DNA from: Opitutales bacterium
Lineage (GTDB): Bacteria > Verrucomicrobiota > Verrucomicrobiia > Opitutales > UBA2995
DNA length: 33,206 bases
Assembly: GCA_022824405.1 (NCBI GenBank)
Contig: JAJDZZ010000029.1
Coordinates: 1 to 33,206 of the forward strand
Direction of reading: 5' to 3'
The position numbers and the translations under genes are program-made. Shown one piece after another: positions 8,824-15,790 of this stretch. The notes under the pieces were generated by a model. That model did no database searches. It saw nothing but the letters and a program-made list of their open reading frames with translations, and was not told where the DNA came from. Each line of letters opens with the position of its first letter. Position 1 is the stretch's first letter.

Positions 8824-11223
8824 TCAAACCCGTCCGGTTAAAGCCGCCCATTCGTTCTCAGCCGTCGCAGCCGCTTGGGCCACGGCCTCGGTTAAAGCGT
8901 CGAAGTCAGGCAGACGGCAGGCCTGGGCCAGGGTCGACTTGACCTTTTCCGATGCGTTTTCAGCTTTTTCGCCATCATCCATAATCAACCGCTGAATGCC
9001 GCGTAAATTGCGCAATAATTCGGTCGCCCGGACCAGTCGATCCGCAACATCTTCCGCGATCCCACCGTGTTTTCCGGCCTCCCGGAATACGGTAATCGCA
9101 TCGTTGGCAAGCAGGGATTCCTGCCCTTCCGGTGATTGGGTCAGTTGCAGAAATCGAGCAGCGCCTTCAATATTGAGTAACCCCCGGTTCATCGAATCTA
9201 TGAGGGAAATTCCCTCTGTGAATGCATTATCGGGGATTTCGCCCAATTCGGAGATCAGCGCTTCCCGCGCCGAACCTCGCATCAGAATGTCGTGGCGGGC
9301 AGCTTCAAAACGCGCTTCATTGTCGGGATTGCCGGTTGTAAAAATGCACCGCGCCCGGGCCAGGTTGAGGAGTTCACTTGTCGAATCCCCGGACCGGTTG
9401 CCATTTTCGAAGTCGGAAAGCGCGTATGCGGCGATATCCTTTCGGCTGGTTGAAAGCGGTTCGAACAACAGACTGTCATTGGTCAAAATGTTGAGCGCCT
9501 CGCGGAATCGGCGGAATAGATCCGCCTTATGGTCTTCGAGGTTGTCTTTGTAGAGTAACAACAGGTCGGGAGACGTGTGCGGCGCCACGGCCTTCGCAGC
9601 TAACTCGCCCAGTGCAAACGCCGCCACCTCGCCGTCATCCAAATGGTAAAGGCGGCCGGCCACGTCGTCCACAACCGCATAAAGAATGGTTGCAATGGAG
9701 GCCTCAGCGATATTGGCCAGCGCGATACCGGCCTCGGCAGGCGACAGGTTGCAGCGGAGGGTGTGCATGCCGACCTGAAATACCTTGTCGTTTGACCAGA
9801 TGCGTACGATTTCAGCGGCGTCCGCAGCATCCTGAACGGGAAATTGGGAGAGTTGATCCTTCATTTCGGCGGCGCCAAATTCATGCATCCAGTAAACCCG
9901 CACCAGGCCACTGCGAGCGATCGTCTCAAATTCCGCATCAGGGCCGAATCCTTCCGGTATTTCGAGGTCGGTAAATTCCCGGTCCTGCAAACGGTCGAGC
10001 AGCCCTGGATTTCGTTCGATCGCCTTGGCCAGGCGAGGCGCTGCTTCGAAAATTTCGACAATGGCGCTGAATGCTTCCGGACGCGCTTTGGCAACTTGGC
10101 TTTCGTAGGCGCTCCAGTCCTCGATCTCGGGATAGAAGCGTTCGCGCCATTGATCGATCAGCGGGTCCATTTTTTCGAACCAGCGTTTCGGTCGCAGGGC
10201 AAGGTTGAACATGGTGCTGTAGCTGCCGGGCAATTGCGGTGATTCGTCGGCTCCGTAATGTTGCAGGAGGGGGTAATTGCGGCTTGCAATCACGTGGTGA
10301 TCCGGATGCCGCTGAAAATTAAAGAACATCCACTTGCTGAACTTGTAGTTTGCGCTCCACGAATGCCTTGGCCTGACCCTTTCAAACCGGCCATTGGGCA
10401 GACAGATTCTGCTCAAGCCGTAATGTTGGAGGTAGTTGCTGATTTTCATGGAAAAAACGATGCCAAGGCACAGGAACATGTAGACCGGCACCGCCCACCA
10501 TCCGCCCACGTAAAATATAAAGGCGTACCAGGCGGCTGTTTCTATCCCGTAGCGCCAAAAAGGATTTCTGAAATGCCACGTGGGCAGGCTGCGGCGGGCC
10601 ATACGGTTGCTGGCCATTTTCCAGGACCCGAACAGGTTGCTGGCCAGTTCGCGGGGAAAATAGTGCCAGAAGCTTTGCCCCTTGGGGGCGGACCCCACGT
10701 CCAGCGGCGTGCCAACGTAAGCGTGATGGATGTAAAAGTGCTCAGTTGCGTAATGGGGATAGGATGCCGATGCCAACAGGAATTCCCCGACGTACCGTTC
10801 CCAGGCCGCGCGTCGATGAATCAGTTCGTGTCCGACAATGAAGATCGACTGGGCTTCGGTTGCCAGAATAAGCACCAACAGCACGCTCTCCCAAAGGGCC
10901 AGTTGCCCGACCATAAATATCTGCCAAAGGGCGAAAACAAAAGTCACCGGCCAAACAAATGCCCAAAGCCAGACCGGCAGGCTGTACCAGAACACCTGCT
11001 TTTCCGAAGTCTTCTTCGGGTCCATGTTCCGTTCATCGGCGCCAAAAGCAAAATCCAGTGGATTTACCGTCATGAAAAATATCATGGGACCGATGAGCCA
11101 CCAGCCGCCGTACATCGCCGCCGCGATGATCAGGGGAAAGACCGTAATTGGTAAAAAATGCGGGAGCGCGTTGCCGAAGGACGGCTCAAGCGACTTATCC
11201 TTTGATAGTGCTGCTGTAGTCAT
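8824..11223 (-). CDS. AlkB/XylM-type membrane hydroxylase fused to a degenerate GlnE-like domain
   Basis: This 799-residue protein has two parts. Residues 1-350 are an integral-membrane non-haem di-iron hydroxylase of the alkane monooxygenase/fatty-acid desaturase superfamily. Hydrophobic segments surround the histidine boxes GHELIHRR (His132, His136), EHFYIHHAYVGTP (His162, His166, His167), NYLQHYGL (His267) and FNFQRHPDHH (His306, His309, His310). From about residue 383 the protein follows one half of glutamine synthetase adenylyltransferase: AAPRLAKAIERNPGLLDRL, FALGELAAKAVAP, SPDLLLLY, LARARCIFTTG, NIEGAARFLQL and a final LPDFDALTEAVAQA. The GlnE catalytic pattern GSDLDL is replaced by HTSPDL, keeping one of two aspartates. 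The VDxRLRP segment has become LFEPLSTSRKD, and GGIxDIEF has become GLLNIEGA, so nucleotidyl transfer is unlikely. The ATG at 11223 lacks a clear ribosome binding site but sits about 40 nt from a good promoter. The oxidised substrate is unknown. Confidence 0.85.
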   Translation of the reverse strand: MTTAALSKDKSLEPSFGNALPHFLPITVFPLIIAAAMYGGWWLIGPMIFFMTVNPLDFAFGADERNMDPKKTSEKQVFWYSLPVWLWAFVWPVTFVFALWQIFMVGQLALWESVLLVLILATEAQSIFIVGHELIHRRAAWERYVGEFLLASASYPHYATEHFYIHHAYVGTPLDVGSAPKGQSFWHYFPRELASNLFGSWKMASNRMARRSLPTWHFRNPFWRYGIETAAWYAFIFYVGGWWAVPVYMFLCLGIVFSMKISNYLQHYGLSRICLPNGRFERVRPRHSWSANYKFSKWMFFNFQRHPDHHVIASRNYPLLQHYGADESPQLPGSYSTMFNLALRPKRWFEKMDPLIDQWRERFYPEIEDWSAYESQVAKARPEAFSAIVEIFEAAPRLAKAIERNPGLLDRLQDREFTDLEIPEGFGPDAEFETIARSGLVRVYWMHEFGAAEMKDQLSQFPVQDAADAAEIVRIWSNDKVFQVGMHTLRCNLSPAEAGIALANIAEASIATILYAVVDDVAGRLYHLDDGEVAAFALGELAAKAVAPHTSPDLLLLYKDNLEDHKADLFRRFREALNILTNDSLLFEPLSTSRKDIAAYALSDFENGNRSGDSTSELLNLARARCIFTTGNPDNEARFEAARHDILMRGSAREALISELGEIPDNAFTEGISLIDSMNRGLLNIEGAARFLQLTQSPEGQESLLANDAITVFREAGKHGGIAEDVADRLVRATELLRNLRGIQRLIMDDGEKAENASEKVKSTLAQACRLPDFDALTEAVAQAAATAENEWAALTGRV

Positions 11224-11271
11224 GGTTTCTGTTCGAATATACCCAAGGGATAACTCACCAACTGATTGTTC

Positions 11272-11300
11272 ATTATTGTTTCAATTTGTTGGCAAGTCAA
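11272..11300 (-). promoter_or_regulatory. Sigma70-type promoter for the hydroxylase-YcaO pair
   Basis: On the minus strand, TTGACT (11295-11300) and AATAAT (11272-11277) are separated by exactly 17 nt, each matching the consensus at five of six positions. The predicted transcript start is near 11265, giving a leader of roughly 40 nt before the ATG at 11223. This is the best promoter match I found in the window. Confidence 0.6.
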
Positions 11301-11674
11301 GTGGATGCAGTTTGCCTCTGATGTTCGTGGAACCCCATTGGGGTTCGTTCTTAGGGATGATCGGTAACCCAGCGTGCGCTACGCGAAACTGGGCTTTGGA
11401 GTTCAATGCCCTTGGCGTAAAAGCCAGATGCTGGATGCCGCGTGTCCTCTTCCCGGATATGGAACTCCTGGGCAATCGCGGGATAAACCCGCTCCTACAA
11501 CTTAACATGCCTTTTCTCAATTCCTCATTCCTAATTCTTAATTGGCGCCATCGGCGCCTTCACCCCTCCGTTAACTAGTGTTCCGGCGTAGCCGGGAGCT
11601 CTTAGCGATCTTGGCGAGCTTTGCGAGAGTCCTTCTTTCTTCATACTCAATCGATCATGATCACGATTCAGCCT
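11301..11674. repeat. Gene-free block of REP-like and dispersed repeats
   Basis: No credible gene is present. The block holds a perfect 7-bp hairpin GAACCCC-ATT-GGGGTTC at 11330-11346. A REP-like unit on the minus strand, TGTAGGAGCGGGTTTATC plus CCGCGATTG, has a GCGGG/CCCGC stem at 11478-11492. There is also a GGCGC/GCGCC hairpin at about 11544-11558. A 33-nt segment at 11599-11631 matches the reverse complement of 33077-33109 at 27 of 33 positions. The short open frame over this block (11281-11520, minus) is a by-product of repeat sequence. Confidence 0.65.
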
Positions 11675-13093
11675 TCAGCCTTCTTCCTTTTTAGAATCTC
11701 CGGCCGGTCGCGCATGGCGGCGCATTTCCTCCTGAAAGAGTATGATCATTCCGCGGAGTTTCCGGGAAACGGCGGAATTGCGAATCGGGGACCTCTCACC
11801 GGGATCCGCTTCGAGATCGAAAAGCTCAAGTCCCGGATTGAGCCTGAGTTTCCATTTGCCCCACCGGACGGCGGCCAGAGCCCCCTGGCTTCCGTGGTAG
11901 AAAAAGGCGTCCAGGTATTCATCCCTGCCGATCATCCCCGACCATTCTCCGGGAGGATTCCAAGAGCGTCGCAGGGGGATGGAAGCGTTGAGAGACAATT
12001 CTGCATCGGCATCGGGAACCGCAGTCGTTTCGCCTTTCAGAAGGGGCACAATATCCCGGCCATCGAGCACCCTCCCATCCGGCACTTCAATACCGGCAAA
12101 AGTAGCCAGGGTCGGGTACCAATCCATGGCGTGGACGACTTGGGAGGAAGTGCGATTTCCGGGAATACCCAGCCCTTTACCCCAGAAAATCGCCGGAACC
12201 CGGATGCCCCCCTCGTAGGTCGAAAGTTTTCTTCCCCGGATCGGTTGCCCGGAATTGCGTCCCGGTCCCCTGCCGTTATCGGAAGCGTACAAAACGAGCG
12301 TCTTTTCCTCCAGATCCAAATTTTCCAAACTTTGGAAAATGCGCCCGACGTTATGGTCCAGTTCATGGATGGCATCGCCGTATTCACCCCATTGGGATGA
12401 ACCCTGAAAGGGCTCACTCACCCCGATCGGATTATGCAACATGGTATGGGGGAGATAGAGAAAAAACGGGCGATCCCTGTTATCTTCCATGAAACGAATG
12501 GCTTCATCGGTATAGCGTTCGGTCAATTCGGCCGGTTCGGCCGGACGTTTTACGATGGTTTCGTTCCTGATTAAGGGCACCCCGCCCTCCTCTTCGAAAT
12601 AGACCACTTCTACGGGATCCAGATTATGGAGTAAGCCGAAGTAGTGGTCAAAACCCTGACTTCGCGGCAGGAAGGGTTCGCGAAATCCGAGGTGCCACTT
12701 CCCGATACAGGCGGTGGCGTATCCATTGTCCTTGAACAGTTCGGCCAGGGTGAGTTCATCGGGATGAATACCTGAGTTTGAATCGGCCCGGTGAACCCAA
12801 ATATGGTTTCCCACTCGCCGGGGATAGCACCCGGTGAGCAATCCCGCCCGCGATGGGCTGCATATGGGGGCGGCGGCATAATAATCGGTAAACCGGATTC
12901 CTTCCGCCGCCATTCGATCGATGTTGGGCGTATTGACCTCGGAAGCTCCATAACAACCCAAGTCGTAATATCCCTGATCATCGATAAGGATTATGATTAC
13001 ATTGGGCTTGGCCAATCCATGGAGGGCGCCCAGAGCAAGGCAAAAAATAATTGATGGAATAAATGGAAACGCAGGAAACCTTTTCAACTTCAT
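11675..13093 (-). CDS. Secreted arylsulfatase-family sulfatase
   Basis: This 472-residue hydrolase of sulfate esters belongs to the type I, formylglycine-dependent family. A signal peptide is visible at the N-terminus (KLKRF, then FIPSIIFCLALGALHGLA), so it acts in the periplasm or outside the cell. The metal site has Asp38-Asp39 in ILIDDQGYYDLG and Asp271-Asn272 in YASDNG. The modified cysteine is Cys78 in the CSPSRAGLLTG signature, and GKWHLG at 131-136 supplies the usual Lys/His pair. It needs an anaerobic or FGE-type sulfatase-maturing enzyme, none of which is in the window. The natural substrate is probably a sulfated polysaccharide or glycan, but no specificity can be read from sequence. 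The gene lies alone between repeat DNA and the divergent toxin-antitoxin pair. No clear ribosome binding site precedes ATG 13093. Confidence 0.9.
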   Translation of the reverse strand: MKLKRFPAFPFIPSIIFCLALGALHGLAKPNVIIILIDDQGYYDLGCYGASEVNTPNIDRMAAEGIRFTDYYAAAPICSPSRAGLLTGCYPRRVGNHIWVHRADSNSGIHPDELTLAELFKDNGYATACIGKWHLGFREPFLPRSQGFDHYFGLLHNLDPVEVVYFEEEGGVPLIRNETIVKRPAEPAELTERYTDEAIRFMEDNRDRPFFLYLPHTMLHNPIGVSEPFQGSSQWGEYGDAIHELDHNVGRIFQSLENLDLEEKTLVLYASDNGRGPGRNSGQPIRGRKLSTYEGGIRVPAIFWGKGLGIPGNRTSSQVVHAMDWYPTLATFAGIEVPDGRVLDGRDIVPLLKGETTAVPDADAELSLNASIPLRRSWNPPGEWSGMIGRDEYLDAFFYHGSQGALAAVRWGKWKLRLNPGLELFDLEADPGERSPIRNSAVSRKLRGMIILFQEEMRRHARPAGDSKKEEG

Positions 13094-13117
13094 AGGATTT
13101 ATTTTTTAGGTCGCTGG

Positions 13118-13175
13118 GGAAGGGGTCAAACCTTGCAATTGTTCATTAGCACGCACGATTCAAGGAATGACCCTG
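13118..13175. repeat. Fragment of a GGGTCA/TGACCC-type dispersed repeat
   Basis: The segment begins GAAGGGGTCAAACCTTGC and ends near GGAATGACCC, giving inverted GGGTCA and TGACCC ends like those of the elements at 4-240 and 6283-6425, with different internal sequence. It lies directly upstream of the sulfatase gene, where a promoter would be expected. Probably a remnant of the same REP/MITE class. Confidence 0.45.
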
Positions 13176-13279
13176 ACGGACGCGCAAGGAAATTTCTTAG
13201 ACACCACAATAGGTATTATCACCGCCTCTCCTGGATTCCAGCAGCGGTTTTCAACGTGAAAATAGTTGCCGGAACTGTT

Positions 13280-13311
13280 TTGCCTTACTTTTTTATTTAC
13301 ATGTAAGGTAA
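13280..13311 (+). promoter_or_regulatory. Candidate autoregulatory operator of the toxin-antitoxin pair
   Basis: TTGCCTTAC (13280-13288) and GTAAGGTAA (13303-13311) form an inverted repeat with eight of nine pairs complementary, separated by 14 AT-rich nt. It lies 20 nt before the antitoxin ATG. AbrB-type antitoxins commonly bind such palindromes to repress their own operon, so this is a natural operator candidate. Confidence 0.5.
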
Positions 13312-13330
13312 AATAATGGAGACTCCACAC

Positions 13331-13591
13331 ATGTCGAAAATTAAGCTGACCTCAAAGCGCCAAGCCACTTTTCCCTCCAAGGTGTGCCGGGAGTTGGGGG
13401 TAGTTCCCGGTGATGAACTTGAATTGAGGGCGGCTGAAGTGGATGGAGAAAACGTCTGGTTGTTAAAACCTGCGGCAAAGCCCCGCTACAAATGGATAGG
13501 CTCTTTGCAGCGTTACGCCGGCAATGCAGGAGGAGACCATTCAATGGAAGCTATTCGCAAAAGCGTTGCAAAAGGAAGATCGAAGCGTTGA
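13331..13591 (+). CDS. AbrB/SpoVT-type antitoxin (VapB-like)
   Basis: The start at ATG 13331 gives 86 residues, MSKIKLTSKRQATFPSKVC onward. GGAG at 13318-13321 is correctly spaced, so I prefer it to the in-frame ATG at 13316 that overlaps this site. Residues 1-50 form the swapped-hairpin AbrB DNA-binding fold, with the hallmark KLTSKRQATFP, then ELGVVPGDELEL. The C-terminal 30 residues, ending in a basic KGRSKR tail, would bind and block the toxin. The stop is 3 nt before the PIN-domain ATG, so translation is probably coupled. It should neutralise the downstream PIN protein and repress the operon through the palindrome at 13280-13311. Confidence 0.82.
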   Translation: MSKIKLTSKRQATFPSKVCRELGVVPGDELELRAAEVDGENVWLLKPAAKPRYKWIGSLQRYAGNAGGDHSMEAIRKSVAKGRSKR

Positions 13592-13594
13592 GCC

Positions 13595-14002
13595 ATGTTT
13601 GAAAATTCGTCCGTCGGGCTGGACACAACGGTGGTCCTCCGCCTGCTCGTGGGGGAACCCGAAAAACAGGCCAAAATAGCGGTCGAGGCTCTCGATGCCA
13701 TATCCGGGGCAGGAGGGAAAATGCACGTTTCCGATCTCGTGCTCAGTGAAACGTATTATGCTCTGCAGTTTCACTACAAAGTTCCCAAGGAAGAGGCTAT
13801 TGCCGCCCTCCGGAACTTGACGAAGTCAGAGGAAATGGAATGTTCAACCATCGCCCGGTTCGTTTTGACACAAACCAATCTCCATTCAGCCAATCCAGGG
13901 TTTGTCGATCGGCTCATTCATGCACAATACCAAGCAACCGGAAGACCGATGCTCACTTTTAAAAAAGCCGCAAAAAAGCTACCCGATACCCGGCTGCTTT
14001 AG
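13595..14002 (+). CDS. PIN-domain protein (VapC-like toxin), possibly weakened active site
   Basis: This 135-residue PIN-fold protein belongs to a family of Mg-dependent RNases that usually cut tRNA or rRNA as the toxin of a VapBC pair. The expected acidic residues are Asp10 in GLDTTVVLRLL, Glu52 in VLSETYYAL and Asp105 in FVDRLIHA. The fourth position, usually TFDK near the end of the domain, reads TFKKAAKKL here (Lys123), so one metal ligand is missing or shifted. Other acidic residues nearby could substitute, so inactivity is not proven. It follows the antitoxin with a 3-nt gap and converges on the secreted-protein gene ending at 14038. Confidence 0.82.
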   Translation: MFENSSVGLDTTVVLRLLVGEPEKQAKIAVEALDAISGAGGKMHVSDLVLSETYYALQFHYKVPKEEAIAALRNLTKSEEMECSTIARFVLTQTNLHSANPGFVDRLIHAQYQATGRPMLTFKKAAKKLPDTRLL

Positions 14003-14037
14003 GCGTTGTATACCGCCCTCGTGGGAGGACGATGCGG

Positions 14038-15735
14038 CTATTGTCCCGGAAGCAGTTCGTAGAATTCGATATTGGCCATACCGGTGCCTCCATCTGCGCC
14101 CTCGACAATAGCGGAGTATCCCTTTTCACCTGCAACCATCGTAAAGATAGCCCCGGATTCCTTAGGGTCCGTGATAAAGCCGGCGAATCGGGTCTCGATT
14201 TCACCATTATTCCAATCGGCAAAATCGTCATTGGTGATTTCCTCCCCCGTTTCCAAATTGACCAGGGTTATCTTGGGATCGGCCAGCACATTTCCGGTGT
14301 AATCGGAAGGTAGGACCAGAGAGGGACCGCGCACCAACACCAGAACTTCCACTTCGGTACCGGGTTCACCGATAGCCGTTGCCGATCCGATCAAGCGTTC
14401 ATGACCCGTTCCCACAATTGCACGATTGGACAAGTTGCGAAGCCGTGCTTCCATGATGGAACCCGTCCCGCCAAGCTCATAAAATTCGATATTGGCCATA
14501 CCGGTGCCTCCATCTGCACCCTCAACAATAGCTGAATAACCCTTTTCACCTGCAACCATGGTAAAGATAACCCCGGATTCCTTGGGATCCGTGATAAAGC
14601 CGGCGAATCGGGTCTCGATTTCACCATTATTCCAATCGGCAAAATCGTCATTGGTGATTTGCTCACCCGTTTCCAAATTGACCAGGGTTATCTTGGGATC
14701 GGCCAGCACATTTCCGGTGTAATCGGAAGGTAGGGCCAGAGACGGGCCGCGCACTAACACCAGAACTTCCACTTGGGTACCGGGTTCACCGACAGCCGTT
14801 GCCGATCCGATCAAGCGTTCATGACCCGTTCCCACGACTGCGCGATTGGAAAGATTGCGTATTCTAGCCCGGTTTGGTGCAGTTTCAACCTGAACCGAAG
14901 CGGAGGCACCTGACCAGGAAACGTCACGCACGGCCCTGATGCGGTAAACGTATTCCGTGTCAGTTTCCACGGTGGTGTCCACGAACATGGTAATCCCGGG
15001 CCCAACCGTACCAACCAGTTCCCAGACGTCGCTTCCCTCCACGGAACGCTCGATACGAAAACCGGTCTCGTCATCCGATGCATCCGTCCAGGTAAGCACG
15101 ATCATTCCGGGGGAGCTTTCGGCGGAAAGACCGGAGGGATCTGCGGGACCCGTGCCGGAGGTCACATTTGAAGCCAGGCCGTCCGCGCTATCGGAGGATC
15201 CGCCATCCGGCTGAAGGTTTTCGGCATCGGTCGTCAGAAAGATGAGCTTGTGCCCCGAGGTTCCGTCCTCCGGGGTCGTCCATGGGTCGGTACCATCCTG
15301 GGTTCCATTGGTGTACATGCCATAGGGAACGGCTTCACCAGGGGCATCAATGGGGAGGCTCAAGGTGGGAAACCAATAAATGGCCAGGGGATCTTCCTCG
15401 CCCCAATCCCCGGATAAGGAAACCGATCCGGTGGTCCCCTGAAAGGCGCCGGGGGTATTGCCGCCGCCGGTGGCAATGTCCCACATCCCTACCTGAAAAT
15501 CGTCCGCTGTGACGAAGGAGGTGGAACTGGGCCCCTGGAAGCCATCTCCACTGGTATCCGCGACCAGAACGAGCACCCCCGATTGGGCCATGTCGATCCC
15601 GGCGGGATCCTGCAATCTTTCTGCTGAAATAGTGAAGCTGACCGAGGCCTGGATTTGGGCTGACAACAAAAAGAGGCCCAGTAAGGAAAGATAACCAATT
15701 TTCCCGGAGGAAATTCTCGATAAATTGACGATCAT
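14038..15735 (-). CDS. Secreted protein with fibronectin type III domain and two near-identical 132-residue repeats
   Basis: This 565-residue protein has a hydrophobic N-terminal signal (IGYLSLLGLFLLSAQIQA), so it is exported. Residues about 35-190 form a unique domain rich in Gly, Asp and Thr. Residues about 198-287 fit a fibronectin type III fold (GMIVLTWTDASDDETGFRIE through YVYRIRAV). Residues 290-421 and 430-561 are two nearly identical copies of a module with the landmarks NLSNRA, VGTGHERLIGSA, VLVLVRGPSL, NDDFADWN and GTGMANIEFYEL. This module is frequent in secreted proteins of Verrucomicrobiota and probably forms a beta-sandwich. Function is unknown; adhesion or a surface role is plausible. 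The next gene upstream, 55 nt away on the same strand, is also a secreted protein. Other starts in the first residues are possible. Confidence 0.82.
   Translation of the reverse strand: MIVNLSRISSGKIGYLSLLGLFLLSAQIQASVSFTISAERLQDPAGIDMAQSGVLVLVADTSGDGFQGPSSTSFVTADDFQVGMWDIATGGGNTPGAFQGTTGSVSLSGDWGEEDPLAIYWFPTLSLPIDAPGEAVPYGMYTNGTQDGTDPWTTPEDGTSGHKLIFLTTDAENLQPDGGSSDSADGLASNVTSGTGPADPSGLSAESSPGMIVLTWTDASDDETGFRIERSVEGSDVWELVGTVGPGITMFVDTTVETDTEYVYRIRAVRDVSWSGASASVQVETAPNRARIRNLSNRAVVGTGHERLIGSATAVGEPGTQVEVLVLVRGPSLALPSDYTGNVLADPKITLVNLETGEQITNDDFADWNNGEIETRFAGFITDPKESGVIFTMVAGEKGYSAIVEGADGGTGMANIEFYELGGTGSIMEARLRNLSNRAIVGTGHERLIGSATAIGEPGTEVEVLVLVRGPSLVLPSDYTGNVLADPKITLVNLETGEEITNDDFADWNNGEIETRFAGFITDPKESGAIFTMVAGEKGYSAIVEGADGGTGMANIEFYELLPGQ
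14053..14868. repeat. Tandem 420-bp coding repeat
   Basis: Two copies of a module (14053-14448 and 14473-14868) lie in direct tandem with a 420-bp period inside the secreted-protein gene. Long runs are identical at DNA level, for example around 14161-14240 and 14581-14660. In-frame duplication adds one 140-residue unit, linker included. Confidence 0.9.
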
Positions 15736-15790
15736 ACAGATTGGGGAGGGGCAGGTTTAATGATGATTTGGCACGGATCGGGCTGGATCA

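Noticed and set aside
8771..8995. 74-residue plus-strand frame near the gap between hydroxylase and YcaO, considered as a precursor
   Set aside because: It runs antisense to the end of the hydroxylase gene, and most of it mirrors that coding sequence.
11281..11520. 79-residue minus-strand frame upstream of the hydroxylase, considered as a RiPP precursor
   Set aside because: It is made of REP-like repeat sequence, covers the promoter, and lacks a leader plus Cys/Ser/Thr-rich core.
14003..14037. Possible terminator between the PIN gene and the secreted-protein gene
   Set aside because: Only a 4-bp CCTC/GAGG stem is visible and no T-run follows.
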